A stretch of DNA of 64,000 nucleotides. Origin: [Borrelia] finlandensis (GTDB taxonomy: Bacteria > Spirochaetota > Spirochaetia > Borreliales > Borreliaceae). Under the pieces are notes generated by a model. That model saw only the letters and a program-made list of their open reading frames with translations. It did not search any database and had not been told where the DNA came from. Both the position numbers and the translations under genes were made by a program. Of this stretch, positions 10,148 to 19,915 are shown one piece after another (the first letter of the stretch is position 1; each line of letters starts with the position of its first letter). The stretch is taken from the NCBI RefSeq assembly GCF_000181875.2, contig NZ_ABJZ02000005.1, positions 372,001 to 436,000 of the forward strand. Direction: 5' to 3'.

Positions 10148-10617
10148 AAAAAATAACAAGCTTTACAATAGATCATACAAAACTCAACCCTGGCATATAT
10201 GTCTCAAGAAAAGATACCTTTGAAAATGTAATATTTACTACAATAGACATTAGAATCAAAGCTCCCAACATCGAACCAATAATTGAAAACGCAGCAATAC
10301 ATACAATAGAGCACATAGTAGCTACTTTACTTAGAAGCAATGAAGTTTGGACCGAAAAAATAGTATATTTTGGCCCTATGGGATGCAGAACTGGCTTTTA
10401 CTTAATAATTTTTGGAGACTATGAAAGTAAAGATCTTGTTGACTTAGTCTCATGGCTTTTTTCCGAAATCGTAAATTTTTCAGAACCTATCCCAGGCGCA
10501 AGTGATAAGGAATGCGGAAATTACAAAGAACATAACCTTGATATGGCCAAATATGAATCTTCTAAATACTTACAAATATTAAACAATATTAAAGAAGAAA
10601 ATTTAAAATATCCTTAG
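10144..10617 (+). CDS. luxS: S-ribosylhomocysteine lyase (AI-2 synthase)
   Basis: 157 residues. It converts S-ribosylhomocysteine to homocysteine and DPD, the AI-2 precursor. Metal-ligand motif HTIEH has His53 and His57. A Cys in [10 protein letters not shown] (Cys81) is the catalytic Cys by family knowledge. Cys124 in [11 protein letters not shown] is the third metal ligand. The ATG at 10144 was chosen over an in-frame ATG at 10096 because it gives the standard LuxS N-terminus ([14 protein letters not shown]) and the same ATGA coupling seen at pfs/metK. The gene ends 10 bp from a convergent gene with no obvious terminator. Confidence 0.97.
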   Translation: MKKITSFTIDHTKLNPGIYVSRKDTFENVIFTTIDIRIKAPNIEPIIENAAIHTIEHIVATLLRSNEVWTEKIVYFGPMGCRTGFYLIIFGDYESKDLVDLVSWLFSEIVNFSEPIPGASDKECGNYKEHNLDMAKYESSKYLQILNNIKEENLKYP

Positions 10618-10627
10618 CTCATAAAAT

Positions 10628-11290
10628 TTACAAAATAGAAAGTATTTCGCTTTCATTTTTTGTTGCTACATCAAACTGAAAAATAAATCCTAATGTTATT
10701 TTATGCATTTGATTTAAAAGTAAAGGTTTGTTATAAAAAATTGGAAAGATTGTATATTCCAAAAAAATAAAATCTACATTAATTCTAGCTCCAATGTCTA
10801 TTCCCAAAACAAAATTATCCAATAACACCCAATCACGCGAATCTACAAAACAAATTTTTGCACCAATGTATGAAAATTTTAAACCTGTAAAAAAGATTAA
10901 ACTAAACATTGGTGTATAGGGTAAAAAGAAATAATTACCATACATTCTCAGTGAAAATGAAACGTCTTTTATTATGAAATAATTTAGAGAATGCTTCAAA
11001 TATGCTTGATCATCCAACATAAATATAATCTCATTGGTGTAAGGAGTATGGCTTGGTAAAAATTTAATATCTAAATTAAATTCTCCACCAAATGCTAAAT
11101 TTTGAGAAACATTAACACCAACTCCACTGAAAAATTGATACTTAAGTCTTTCATAAAAGAATAAATCTTGAGTAAAATTGTCAACACCAAACCCAACTCC
11201 ACTGTATACATTAAGATATCCAGGAATTCCTGAATAAATTCTAAATGTATTAAGCATAAAAACAAAAAAGAATAAAAAGTTTCTTCTCAT
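10628..11290 (-). CDS. Predicted secreted outer-membrane beta-barrel protein (BB0378-like)
   Basis: 220 residues, no named family recognised. An N-terminal signal peptide is seen (MRRNFLFFFVFMLNTFRIYSG, positive then hydrophobic, cleavage near residues 20-22). The mature part has alternating hydrophobic/polar stretches rich in aromatic and Gly residues (GVGFGVDNF, FGGEFNLDIKF, FTGLKFSYIGAK, KITLGFIFQFDV), which resembles a small beta-barrel. Its last strands could span the outer membrane. It converges with luxS and is followed at its 5' side by the divergently spaced HIT gene region. Location is inferred; no function can be given. Confidence 0.65.
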   Translation of the reverse strand: MRRNFLFFFVFMLNTFRIYSGIPGYLNVYSGVGFGVDNFTQDLFFYERLKYQFFSGVGVNVSQNLAFGGEFNLDIKFLPSHTPYTNEIIFMLDDQAYLKHSLNYFIIKDVSFSLRMYGNYFFLPYTPMFSLIFFTGLKFSYIGAKICFVDSRDWVLLDNFVLGIDIGARINVDFIFLEYTIFPIFYNKPLLLNQMHKITLGFIFQFDVATKNESEILSIL

Positions 11291-11316
11291 AAAGAATCCT
11301 TTTGGGCAAAATAAAA

Positions 11317-11736
11317 TTAAATATTCATACTTATTTGCATAGACAACTCTTTAAATTTTTCAACTTCAAGATTAAGTTTATTGCCTCTCTTAAAACCAAA
11401 ACCATCGTTTTTAAATCTTGGAATTACATGAAAATGAGTATGAAAAACCTCTTGCCCTGCGCCAGCCCCCAAAGCAGAATAAATATTTATTCCACCATAA
11501 ATGCTTGAGTTTATTCTTTTTAAAGCATTTGAAATTTTTTTACATACCTTTAAAACTCTTTCGTTAAATTTATCATCCATGTTTAATAAACTCTCACTAT
11601 GTTCTTTGGGAATAACAAGAGTATGCCCAACAGTTAAAGGATTAATATCTAAAAATGCTAAAACTAAATCGTCCTCATAAACTTTATAACTAGGAAGCTC
11701 TTTGTTTATTATTTTACAAAAAATACAATCGTACAT
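11317..11736 (-). CDS. HIT-family nucleotide-binding hydrolase
   Basis: 139 residues from the ATG at 11736, which has AGGATA upstream. An in-frame extension to 11766 adds ten residues and lacks a better site. The protein begins MYDCIFCKIINKELPS, the classic HIT start. It carries the histidine triad HTHFHVIPRF at about residues 98-107. HINT-type members hydrolyse adenosine phosphoramidates and related nucleotides. Older annotation calls such proteins protein kinase C inhibitor, which should not be taken as a function. It lies between MgtE and the predicted barrel gene, all on the minus strand. Confidence 0.93.
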   Translation of the reverse strand: MYDCIFCKIINKELPSYKVYEDDLVLAFLDINPLTVGHTLVIPKEHSESLLNMDDKFNERVLKVCKKISNALKRINSSIYGGINIYSALGAGAGQEVFHTHFHVIPRFKNDGFGFKRGNKLNLEVEKFKELSMQISMNI

Positions 11737-11786
11737 TAAAAATATCCTATTATAAAAAAATAGCAATCAACATATTTAAACGAAAT

Positions 11787-13151
11787 TTAAACAGCATAGC
11801 TAACTAAAACCCATTTTGCTATATTAAAATAAGCTATTAAAGTAATAGCATCTGCAATTGTAGTGATTAAAGGGCCTGCCATAAGTGCTGGATCCAACTT
11901 TAAAATTTTAGCAACAATGGGTAAAAGACCTCCCAATATCTTTGCCACTGTCAAACTTACCATCAAGCAAGATGAAACTACAAAAGCTATTTTCATCTTA
12001 TCAGAATGGTGCGGAGCTACAAAAAATACAATTCTTAAAAAATTAACACCAGCAAGAATTGCTCCCACTAGAATACTAACACATATTTCCTTTAAAAACA
12101 CTTTAAAAAAATCTTTTACCTTGACAGTACCAAGAGCAAGCTCACGAATTATTAACGCAGATGCCTGAGAGCCGGCATTGCCTGAAGTATCCATTAAAAG
12201 GGGAATAAAACTAGCTAAAACCACTAAAGACAACATTAAATTTTGATAATTTGAAATGATTGTAGCTGTAAAAGTAGAAGACACCATAAGAACTAAAAGC
12301 CAAATTATCCTATTTTTTGTCATAACTAAAATAGAAGTATCAAGATAAGATGTATCTAAAGGCTTAACAGCTGCAATCATTTGAAAATCTTCAGTATTTA
12401 CAGATTGAATAACCTCTAAAATGTCATCAATAATAATAACCCCTATCATTCTCCCCTCATTATCAACAACAGGAACACTAGTAATATCATGTTTTTGAAA
12501 AAGAAGTGCGACATCTTCTTTCTCATCATTAACCCCCACAATATAAAACCCACTACTTCTCATTATTGACGAGAGAATAACATCATCTTTAGCCAATATT
12601 AAATCTTCAATTTTTATAACTCCTTTTAAATGCTTTTCATCATCTGTAATATAATAAGTGTAAATATCTTCTTTGGTTTTAGCTACCCTTCTAATATAAT
12701 CAAGAGCTTTGCCAACTGTGAAATCTTCTTTAAGCTCAACATACTCAATTGTTACGATCGAGCCTGCAGAGTCATCACTGTAAGACAAAAATTTATTAAT
12801 AATTTCTCTATTCTCTTCTGTAGAACTTGCCAAAAATCTCTGAACAACATTTGCAGGAACCTCTTCCAAAAGGTCAATAACATCATCAAGATTTAGCTCA
12901 TCAATCATTTCACTTATTTCTTTATTGGTAAAAGAATTTGCTAATTTATTTTTTGTAGATTGGTCAAAATTAGAAAAAGTTTCAACTGCTATTTTTTTGG
13001 GCAAAAATCTGTAGAGTAAAATCAATTCAGTTCCATTAAGTCTTTTAAGAGCCTCAGCAATATCAAAGGAATCATGCTTTAAAAATTTTTCTTTAATTTT
13101 AGAATAGCTCTTCTCTTTAAGAAAAATTCTCAACTCATCAATATCTATCAT
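11787..13151 (-). CDS. mgtE: MgtE-family magnesium channel/transporter
   Basis: 454 residues. Architecture matches MgtE: an N-terminal helical domain (about residues 1-130) with LDDVIDLLEEVP, then tandem CBS domains (about 135-255, including GVIKIEDL and DITSVPVVDNEGRMIGVIIIDDI). Five transmembrane helices follow (about 280-450) with the conserved pore segment DTSGNAGSQAS and a C-terminal LITTIADAITL. In this family cytosolic Mg2+ bound to the N and CBS domains closes the pore. The strong GGAGG site 9 bases before the ATG supports the start. It imports Mg2+ across the inner membrane. Confidence 0.96.
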   Translation of the reverse strand: MIDIDELRIFLKEKSYSKIKEKFLKHDSFDIAEALKRLNGTELILLYRFLPKKIAVETFSNFDQSTKNKLANSFTNKEISEMIDELNLDDVIDLLEEVPANVVQRFLASSTEENREIINKFLSYSDDSAGSIVTIEYVELKEDFTVGKALDYIRRVAKTKEDIYTYYITDDEKHLKGVIKIEDLILAKDDVILSSIMRSSGFYIVGVNDEKEDVALLFQKHDITSVPVVDNEGRMIGVIIIDDILEVIQSVNTEDFQMIAAVKPLDTSYLDTSILVMTKNRIIWLLVLMVSSTFTATIISNYQNLMLSLVVLASFIPLLMDTSGNAGSQASALIIRELALGTVKVKDFFKVFLKEICVSILVGAILAGVNFLRIVFFVAPHHSDKMKIAFVVSSCLMVSLTVAKILGGLLPIVAKILKLDPALMAGPLITTIADAITLIAYFNIAKWVLVSYAV

Positions 13152-13204
13152 TAAAAGGCCTCCAAAAATTTAAATTTTACAAGACATTTAATGAATCTAA
13201 TTCA

Positions 13205-14629
13205 TCAAAGCTTATCCAATAACATAGAACATCTTCCTGAAGGAATAGGAAGGGTTTTTTCTTTTTTATTTAATATATTTATTGTAAAATAATAAAGTTT
13301 TTCAGATTCCATTTTTATTTCCCAACCTCTTTTCCCTTTATTGCAAATTATTGTAGTTTGATTCTTTTTAAGAGATAAGCATTCTATCCCCATAATTTCA
13401 AGAGTGGGTATGTTCCAATATACAGTTTTATCAGGCAAACTAATTGTAAGCCCAATAATATTTTCTATCATTAAGCTAATACTAAAAAGTGCAAGATAAC
13501 AAATAAGACCTTTCTCAGTATAAGTTTTTTTATTAGAATCAAAATATGCAGGTCCTTCTTGCATAGGTCTATAAGCTTCCCAAATGTGCCCTTTAATTTT
13601 ATTAAAAGGCATTAAAGTGTCTAATATATAATACAAATGTCTTATAGTAAATTCTCTTGCAATATTTGCACGACCACAATATTCAAGACCTTTGATTACA
13701 AAAAAATTCATATAAGTATAAACTGAACCATAATATCCATTGCCATCCTCACTAAAACCTGGCTCACTAACAGAAAGTGTTGGAAAAGGATTTGGAGTCC
13801 CAAAATGATTAGTGCTTTTTAAATAAAAAATCATTCTTTCTATTCTGTCCTCACTGGGAATCTCAGAAAGCATTGGGAAAAACCCTACTATTGTCTTAAT
13901 TTCAAGAATATTTTCATTAACATCAAGATCATAATAAAATCCATCTTTTTCGCTCCACATTAAAGAATTAATTTTGACCTTAAGGGAAAAAAATCGTTTT
14001 TTGTATTCAAGCGATAAATTTTTATCATTTAAAATGTCTGCCAATTTAGAAATACAATATGCACTATGAACTTGCAATGAATTAAAATCTATAGGATAGT
14101 ATGCATCTACTCTTGGGGAGTTCTTATAAAAAATTTTATTTACATCAATCGAATAAAGGCCATTTTCCTTTAAAAATTTGCTCTCTATCCATTTATAATA
14201 CTTATCAAGAATTGGTAAAACTTCAGAAATTCTCTTTTTATTTCCTGTCTTATGATATAAGTTATATTCAGCCCATGCAAAAATAGGAAATCCAATATTT
14301 TCTTCATTCTCATCAAGATCAATAATAGCATTGTTGTTGTCATATCTAGCCCTGATTGCACCAGATTCTTCCTGCAATTGATAAAATTTATCAATTGCAG
14401 ATGTAGATGAATATTCCCCATTACTATAGACAAGAAAAAAGCTTGACATACAAGCTTGCATCTGATCTATATAATCACAATTTTCCGAATAATAATTTTT
14501 ATCTTTTTTACCCCTATCAGCAACTTTTTGCAAAATCACCTTATCTTGAATCCAAGATAAACTTTTATTATAAATATCAATAAAGTCTTGATCATAATAG
14601 TAAATTTTGGGAAACATTTTTTTATTCAA
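13205..14629 (-). CDS. treA: Putative trehalase / six-hairpin glycosidase
   Basis: 474 residues, no signal peptide, so cytosolic. The B31 orthologue is annotated as trehalase, and the protein has the repeated helical-hairpin character of an (alpha/alpha)6 glycosidase (FAWAEYNLYHKTG, LQVHSAYCISKL, GSVYTYMNFFVIKGLEY, GHIWEAYRP). I do not see the canonical GH37 signatures (PGGRF...WDSY or QWDYPNGWAP). A GH63/MGH-like alpha-glucosidase or mannosylglycerate-type hydrolase is therefore an alternative. TTG at 14629 is the chosen start, with AGAGGA 7 bases upstream; an ATG at 14617 is too far from it. No sugar transporter gene adjoins it. Confidence 0.7.
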   Translation of the reverse strand: MNKKMFPKIYYYDQDFIDIYNKSLSWIQDKVILQKVADRGKKDKNYYSENCDYIDQMQACMSSFFLVYSNGEYSSTSAIDKFYQLQEESGAIRARYDNNNAIIDLDENEENIGFPIFAWAEYNLYHKTGNKKRISEVLPILDKYYKWIESKFLKENGLYSIDVNKIFYKNSPRVDAYYPIDFNSLQVHSAYCISKLADILNDKNLSLEYKKRFFSLKVKINSLMWSEKDGFYYDLDVNENILEIKTIVGFFPMLSEIPSEDRIERMIFYLKSTNHFGTPNPFPTLSVSEPGFSEDGNGYYGSVYTYMNFFVIKGLEYCGRANIAREFTIRHLYYILDTLMPFNKIKGHIWEAYRPMQEGPAYFDSNKKTYTEKGLICYLALFSISLMIENIIGLTISLPDKTVYWNIPTLEIMGIECLSLKKNQTTIICNKGKRGWEIKMESEKLYYFTINILNKKEKTLPIPSGRCSMLLDKL

Positions 14630-14741
14630 TGCTAAATCCTCTAAAACAACAGAAATGTACTTCTATTTATTATAACACAATAAATATAACATAATTAAAA
14701 AATTAAAAACTGGAAAATTAAAATCTTTCTATTTCAAAAGT

Positions 14742-15767
14742 TTATAACTTTAATATTTGTTTTATAAAAATTTCATATTCCTCCTGATTGCAAGGAACAA
14801 TGATCTCTTTATTGATTATTTTTCTCTCAAGAACTTTTATGTATTCAAATTCATTCGCATTAGGCAACCCAATAACACCATCTCTTAATCCCATTTGAAC
14901 AACTTTTCCACCTTCCCAAACATTATTATTTTTAATATATTCGCTAGTAATCAAATACAATGCGTCTCCAATGTTTTTTATAACAGAAGTAATAAAATTT
15001 TTAGGAGCAAGATATGATTGATCCTGATCGGCTCCAATAACATAGTAACCATCGCCAAGATTTTTTGCTGCCTCAATAACACCAATTCCTGCTAAACCAG
15101 CTGCAAAATGAATTACATCTATCCCTTTAGAATACATTTTACTAGCTATGGCTCTACCAATATCAACATCGGAAAAAGAATTGGAATATTCACTTATAAT
15201 CTCTATATCTTTATTAGCATACTTTGCTCCAGCTTCATAACCATAGCGAAATGCATCTACTATATTGCCCTTCACTCCCCCTATAAAACCTATTTTGCCA
15301 GAAAAGCTTTTTTTAGCTGCAATATAGCCAGCTAAAAAAGCACCTTGCTCTACTCTGAAAACAACAGCAATCAAATTTTTAGGAATCTGAACATCATCAC
15401 CATAAATAGGATCTATTATTCCATAGCTAATTTTTGGATTCTCCGATGAAACCAATAAAGATGCGTCCGTAAGCATGTACCCTACAAGCCAAATCAAGTC
15501 TGAGCCATTCCTTTTTAAATTATCAAGATCTGAAACATAACTAGAATAAACTCCAGAAATAGCACAAGAAAAAACTTTTTCAATGTTTTCTGAAAAATCT
15601 TTTTTCAAGCGTAATAAAGCCTCATTAGCACTAGAATTAAAAGATTTGTCATCAAGAACACCATCTACCAACATAGATATCTTAATTTTTTTTGAACTAG
15701 ATTCTATTCCATTTTTACTAAAGCAAGAAGTCAACAAAATACCGAATATAAAAATTACAATTCTCAT
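14742..15767 (-). CDS. bmpB: Basic membrane lipoprotein BmpB, nucleoside-binding family
   Basis: 341 residues from the ATG at 15767; an in-frame upstream start at 15797 would spoil the signal peptide. The lipoprotein signal ends at Cys15 (ILLTSC). The rest is a PnrA/TmpC-type solute-binding fold. Conserved segments include [52 protein letters not shown] and [10 protein letters not shown]. The family binds purine nucleosides for an ABC importer encoded elsewhere. It is the last gene of bmpD-C-A-B, 86 bp after bmpA, and closely related to bmpA. Lipidation and possible surface exposure are inferred. Confidence 0.95.
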   Translation of the reverse strand: MRIVIFIFGILLTSCFSKNGIESSSKKIKISMLVDGVLDDKSFNSSANEALLRLKKDFSENIEKVFSCAISGVYSSYVSDLDNLKRNGSDLIWLVGYMLTDASLLVSSENPKISYGIIDPIYGDDVQIPKNLIAVVFRVEQGAFLAGYIAAKKSFSGKIGFIGGVKGNIVDAFRYGYEAGAKYANKDIEIISEYSNSFSDVDIGRAIASKMYSKGIDVIHFAAGLAGIGVIEAAKNLGDGYYVIGADQDQSYLAPKNFITSVIKNIGDALYLITSEYIKNNNVWEGGKVVQMGLRDGVIGLPNANEFEYIKVLERKIINKEIIVPCNQEEYEIFIKQILKL

Positions 15768-15853
15768 ATAAAGCACTTCTCCATTTCCATTATTCAAACA
15801 AAACCAATGTGTTTTCTATACTTAAAAATAAAATATATAAATTGATTCTTTAT

Positions 15854-16873
15854 TTAAATAAATTCTTTAAGAAACTTCTCATAACTTTCTTTATTAGATG
15901 GAACAATAATTTCTTTGTTGATTATTTTGCTAGAAAGATTGTCAATTTCTTTTTCAAGTTCAAAGGGAATCATTTTAGGATTTCTTACAAACCCCACAAC
16001 TCCTTCTTTAAGGCCATAATTTATTAATTTGCCACCTTCGAAAGTATTAGTTTTTAAATAGTTAGATGTAAAAATATTTAAAGCTCTACCAACATCTTTA
16101 GTTGTAGATGTTATTAAATTGTCAGGAGCAAGATATGATTGATCTTCATCAACTCCAATAATGTAATGCCCAGAACCAAGTTCTTTTGCAACCTCAATAG
16201 CCCCAATTCCTCCAAGGCCTGCAGCATGATGAATAATATCTATCTCATCAGAATACATTCTAGTTGCAACGCTTCTACCAGCTTCAATGTCAGCAAAACT
16301 ACCAATATACTGAGTAGATATCTTTATATCTTTATTAGCATACTTAGCACCAGCCTCATACCCATACCTGAAAGCATCTACTATCTCGCCTTCTATTCCC
16401 CCTAAAAATCCAATTTTACCTGTTTTAGAAAGTTTTGCAGCAATATAACCCGTTAAAAATGCGCCCTCTTGAGCTCTAAAGGTCATGCCCACCAAATTTG
16501 CAGGAATAGGATCGTTAGAATAAACAGGATCAATAATTGCATATTTCATACCGGAATTTTGAAGAGAAGCTGCTTTGGCCACATCGCTAAATCTATACCC
16601 AATAAGCCAAATTAAATTTGAACCCGCATCCTTAAGCCCTTCAAGATCAGATAAATAAGAATTTGATGAGGATTCTTTTAAAACAAGATCAATCTTAAAT
16701 TCTTCTTTAACTTTTTTTACGCCATTTAAAGCACTCTCATTAAAAGATTTATCATCAAAAGTTCCATCAATTATTAAAGACACCTTAGGAATTTCGCTCC
16801 CAAGACTACCTTTACCACTACAAGATAAAAAAATAATACTCTCAAGCAAGATCAACAACAATATTTTATTCAT
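15854..16873 (-). CDS. bmpA: Basic membrane lipoprotein BmpA (P39 antigen)
   Basis: 339 residues. The lipobox gives Cys18 (IIFLSC) after a hydrophobic signal. The mature part is a PnrA-like nucleoside-binding domain with [52 protein letters not shown] and [10 protein letters not shown]. BmpA is the P39 immunodominant antigen used in Lyme serology (known for the family). It differs at several sites from B31 BmpA as I recall it, for example DLVLKES and SNLIWLIGY. It lies 41 bp after bmpC and 86 bp before bmpB. Membrane-anchored in the periplasm or at the surface by lipid. Confidence 0.97.
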   Translation of the reverse strand: MNKILLLILLESIIFLSCSGKGSLGSEIPKVSLIIDGTFDDKSFNESALNGVKKVKEEFKIDLVLKESSSNSYLSDLEGLKDAGSNLIWLIGYRFSDVAKAASLQNSGMKYAIIDPVYSNDPIPANLVGMTFRAQEGAFLTGYIAAKLSKTGKIGFLGGIEGEIVDAFRYGYEAGAKYANKDIKISTQYIGSFADIEAGRSVATRMYSDEIDIIHHAAGLGGIGAIEVAKELGSGHYIIGVDEDQSYLAPDNLITSTTKDVGRALNIFTSNYLKTNTFEGGKLINYGLKEGVVGFVRNPKMIPFELEKEIDNLSSKIINKEIIVPSNKESYEKFLKEFI

Positions 16874-16914
16874 AAACTATTCCCCCTTTACAAATAAAGC
16901 TATACCTAAGTAGT

Positions 16915-17976
16915 TTATAACTTTGATTTAAATAAATCAAATGCATATTCACTATCAGGAACAATAATTTCTCCACTTATTATTTTATTTTCTAGATCAA
17001 TAACTTCATCAACTAACCTATTATTTAAAACATCAGGATCCTTAACAATTTCTATTACTCCTTCCTTTAGCCCCCGATCAATAACAATTCCACCCTTAAA
17101 AACTCCATTATTAATATACTCTGATGAAATAGAATAAATAACCTTACCAATATCCTTAATTATTGAAGTAATAACATTTTGAGGTGCAATATATGATTGA
17201 TCTTGATTTAAACCGATAACATAATATTTAGGTCCAAGCTCCTTAGCAGCGTCATAAACTCCAAGACCAGTTATACCGGCTATTGGAAAAATAACGCCTA
17301 CTTTATCTTCTTTATACATGAATAGAGCCATTGCTTTGCCTTTCTCCTTATCAAAAAGAGAAGGTGCTTTTTTTGAAACTAATCTTAATTTAGGATTAGC
17401 ATAAAAAATTCCAGCCTTAAAACCAAACTTAAAATCTTTTAAATGCTCACTCATAGGACCTGTTAAAAATCCAATCCTTTCTTTTCTGCTCATCTTAGCA
17501 GCAATATACCCAGCCAAAAATGCAACCTCTTCATTTCTAAACTTAATAGCCAAGGAATTCTTGGGAACTTGAATATCACCATAATCAAAAGCATCTATAA
17601 TACCATAATAAATATCTGGACGTTCATAGGAAAGCTTAACTGACAAGTCAGAAAATTGGTATCCAATCAACCAAAAAAGATTTAAAGGATTTTTTTGAAC
17701 CTCATAAGCATCCTCAGCCATTGCCTCATCAACAGTAAGAAGTCTTTTACCCTCAATAGGATAGGGTCTTAAAGATTTAGTTATAAGCTTTATTCCAAAA
17801 TTATCCCTAAGTTTTACAACACCATCATGAACGCTTTGATTATAGCCTTTATCATAAAAGCTACCATGAGCCAAAACACCTACAACAACTCTGTCAGATT
17901 TAATAGACTTTTTATTAGATTTAAAACAAGCAAATACCAATAAAGATAAAGTAATAAAAATAAACCTTTTAAACAA
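16915..17976 (-). CDS. bmpC: Basic membrane lipoprotein BmpC, divergent paralogue
   Basis: 353 residues. TTG at 17976 is the start, with GGAGAGG 8 bases upstream. The lipoprotein signal ends at Cys17 (LLVFAC). The fold matches the other Bmp proteins, but the ligand-site motifs differ. Where they read DG-x-x-DDK-x-FN, BmpC has HGSFYDKGYN, and the hinge motif reads GLNQDQSYIAP. It also carries an insertion of about 20 residues around 75-100 (LRPYPIEGKRLLTVDEAM) before LFWLIGYQFSD. Ligand binding may therefore differ or be weak (inference). It is preceded by the 318-bp gap to bmpD and followed closely by bmpA. Confidence 0.95.
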   Translation of the reverse strand: MFKRFIFITLSLLVFACFKSNKKSIKSDRVVVGVLAHGSFYDKGYNQSVHDGVVKLRDNFGIKLITKSLRPYPIEGKRLLTVDEAMAEDAYEVQKNPLNLFWLIGYQFSDLSVKLSYERPDIYYGIIDAFDYGDIQVPKNSLAIKFRNEEVAFLAGYIAAKMSRKERIGFLTGPMSEHLKDFKFGFKAGIFYANPKLRLVSKKAPSLFDKEKGKAMALFMYKEDKVGVIFPIAGITGLGVYDAAKELGPKYYVIGLNQDQSYIAPQNVITSIIKDIGKVIYSISSEYINNGVFKGGIVIDRGLKEGVIEIVKDPDVLNNRLVDEVIDLENKIISGEIIVPDSEYAFDLFKSKL

Positions 17977-18294
17977 AATTAATCCTCTCCTTGCAAAATT
18001 TATTTAAAAAATTCTAAATTTTTTAAAAATCAAAATATTAACTTTATTTTACTAACAAGTAGTATTCTTTATTTATAAAATAAAATTTTAATAATCCCTT
18101 TTAAAAAAATACTTCTAGCATTAATAAAACACAGTAGTAGGAAAAATAATTTTTCCTACATCACCATAATATCCAAATTTAAACCCTTTTGCAAGATTAA
18201 TTTAAATTCAAAACTTACAACAATTAAAAAACCCTTTAAAATATCTTTAAAGAATTAAAAAGATTTTTCACAAATCAGCTCAATAAAAATCAAA
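17977..18294. other. bmpD-bmpC intergenic region (318 bp)
   Basis: This A+T-rich gap is the largest inside the bmp cluster. No ORF of note and no RNA gene is visible. It holds the bmpC ribosome site at its left end and one clear inverted repeat at 18137-18159. Its size and hairpin suggest that bmpD may be transcribed separately from bmpC-A-B, with a promoter for the latter somewhere in 18000-18130. I could not identify a convincing -35/-10 pair. Confidence 0.6.
18137..18159 (-). terminator. Hairpin downstream of bmpD, possible terminator
   Basis: Perfect 10-bp arms GTAGGAAAAA and TTTTTCCTAC flank a 3-base loop. On the minus strand it lies about 135 bp after the bmpD stop and is followed by a T-rich but imperfect run (ACTGTGTTTTATT). 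It may terminate or attenuate bmpD transcription; an operator is the alternative. Confidence 0.5.
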
Positions 18295-19320
18295 TTAATT
18301 TCCCATTTGCAAAACAAAGTTATCATAAGATGCCTTATCATAAGGTGCTTTTATTATACCATTAATTATACTTTGCCCAATTTTCAATGATTTGTTATAA
18401 ATCTCAGAATAATTTGATTTTAAGTTTTCATTTAAAACTAAACCAAGACCATCTTCTTTAAGCCCTAAAAACATAGTCTTGCCACCATCCAAAACTCCAG
18501 TTTCTAAATACTTTTTTGTTAAACTATACATCAATGAATCAACTTTCTTTACAGCAGAAACAATAACATTATTAGGAGCAAGATATGATTGATCCTGATC
18601 GACTCCAATAATATAATGATCGGGCCCCAACTCTTTTGCGGCCTCAATTACCCCTATACCAGAAAGCCCTGCAGCTGCAAATATGATATCAACCCCATCT
18701 CGATACATATTAGATGCCGTTGAACGACCAAGTCCAAAATCTCCAAATGTACCAACGTATTGAGAGACCACTTTAATATTAGAGTTTGCATACTTAGCAC
18801 CAGCTTCATATCCGTACATAAAAGATTCTAAAACTTTTCCCCTCACCCCTCCAACAAATCCAATCTTACCCGTTTTAGAAGCCTTTGACGCAAAGTATCC
18901 TGCTAAAAAAGCCACCTCTTCGGATCTAAAACTAATATTAAGAAGATTTTTGGGTATTTGAATTTCATCATAAACTCCTTCTATGATTGCATAATTAACA
19001 GAAACATTCTCGCTAGCTCTTTGAAAAAGAATGTCTGATAATCTAAATCCAACCCCCCAAATCAAATTTGAATTACCATCTTCTAAGTTTGCAATATCTC
19101 CTAAATAAGAATTACCTGTAGATGCTTTTTCAATTATATTTATATTTAAATCTGCCTTTAATTTTCTTATCGCCTTAGAAGAACTTTCATTAAATCCTTT
19201 ATCATCAAAAGCGCCATCAACTATAAGCGAAACTGTTTTTGCCCCCGACTTACCATCATCAGAACTAGAACAAGCAACAATAAATAAAAAAATTAAAAAA
19301 TAATAAACTTTTTTTAACAC
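18295..19320 (-). CDS. bmpD: Basic membrane lipoprotein BmpD, nucleoside-binding
   Basis: 341 residues from the GTG at 19320, which has a strong AAGGAGG site 8 bases upstream. An in-frame extension to 19377 would put 19 residues before the signal and is rejected. The lipobox gives Cys17 (FIVAC). The PnrA-like domain has [52 protein letters not shown] and [10 protein letters not shown]. The B. burgdorferi orthologue has been characterised as a purine-nucleoside-binding ABC-type lipoprotein, as I recall. It is the first gene of the bmp cluster, just after the rpsG terminator. TGTATTAT near 19371 could be an extended -10. Confidence 0.95.
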   Translation of the reverse strand: MLKKVYYFLIFLFIVACSSSDDGKSGAKTVSLIVDGAFDDKGFNESSSKAIRKLKADLNINIIEKASTGNSYLGDIANLEDGNSNLIWGVGFRLSDILFQRASENVSVNYAIIEGVYDEIQIPKNLLNISFRSEEVAFLAGYFASKASKTGKIGFVGGVRGKVLESFMYGYEAGAKYANSNIKVVSQYVGTFGDFGLGRSTASNMYRDGVDIIFAAAGLSGIGVIEAAKELGPDHYIIGVDQDQSYLAPNNVIVSAVKKVDSLMYSLTKKYLETGVLDGGKTMFLGLKEDGLGLVLNENLKSNYSEIYNKSLKIGQSIINGIIKAPYDKASYDNFVLQMGN

Positions 19321-19388
19321 AAAAATATCCTCCTTGCTTTTAATAAAAAAATATAAAAAATAGTTCTCATAATACACGACATATAAAC

Positions 19389-19417
19389 AAAAAAAGACAC
19401 CTTTTTAAGGTGTCTTT
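19389..19417 (-). terminator. Rho-independent terminator after rpsG
   Basis: On the minus strand, just after the rpsG stop codon at 19418, GACACCTT and AAGGTGTC form an 8-bp stem with a 3-base loop (arms 19396-19403 and 19407-19414). A run of seven T residues follows. This is the cleanest intrinsic terminator in the window. It ends the ribosomal/RNA polymerase block before bmpD. Confidence 0.9.
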
Positions 19418-19891
19418 TTACCATCTATAATGAGTAAAAGCTTTATTTGCTTCAGCCATTCTATGAGTATCTTCTTTCTTCTTGAAAGCAGCTCCAGTAG
19501 AATTATATGCATTTAAAAGTTCGTTTGACAACTTTTCTTTCATAGACCTACCGCTAGACTTTCTAGCAGCAAAAATAATCCATTTCATAGCCAAAGCTTC
19601 TCTTCTCTCTTCTCTAACTTCAACAGGAACTTGATATGTAGCACCACCCACTCGTCTACTTCTTACTTCTACCAATGGCTTAATATTATCTAAGGCTTTA
19701 TAAAAAACAGCCATCTTGTCGCTTTCTTCAAGCTTATCGGCAAGTAAATCAATTGAACTATAAAGTATACTTTCACTTATTGATTTTTTCCCATCATACA
19801 TCATTCTATTTGCAAACTTTGCAACAATTCTAGAATTATACCTGATATCAACAAAAACTTTCTTTTTGATTTTTTTATTTTTTCTTGACAT
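19418..19891 (-). CDS. rpsG: 30S ribosomal protein S7
   Basis: 157 residues from the ATG at 19891, the normal S7 length. An in-frame TTG at 19915 would add eight residues and is not needed. S7 nucleates assembly of the 3' domain of 16S rRNA and contacts the E site. Conserved blocks seen: [41 protein letters not shown] and [14 protein letters not shown]. It is the last gene of the block, directly after rpsL, and is followed by a strong terminator. Unlike many bacteria, fusA and tuf do not follow it here. Confidence 0.98.
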   Translation of the reverse strand: MSRKNKKIKKKVFVDIRYNSRIVAKFANRMMYDGKKSISESILYSSIDLLADKLEESDKMAVFYKALDNIKPLVEVRSRRVGGATYQVPVEVREERREALAMKWIIFAARKSSGRSMKEKLSNELLNAYNSTGAAFKKKEDTHRMAEANKAFTHYRW

Positions 19892-19915
19892 ATTTAATAT
19901 TAACCCACCTTTCAA

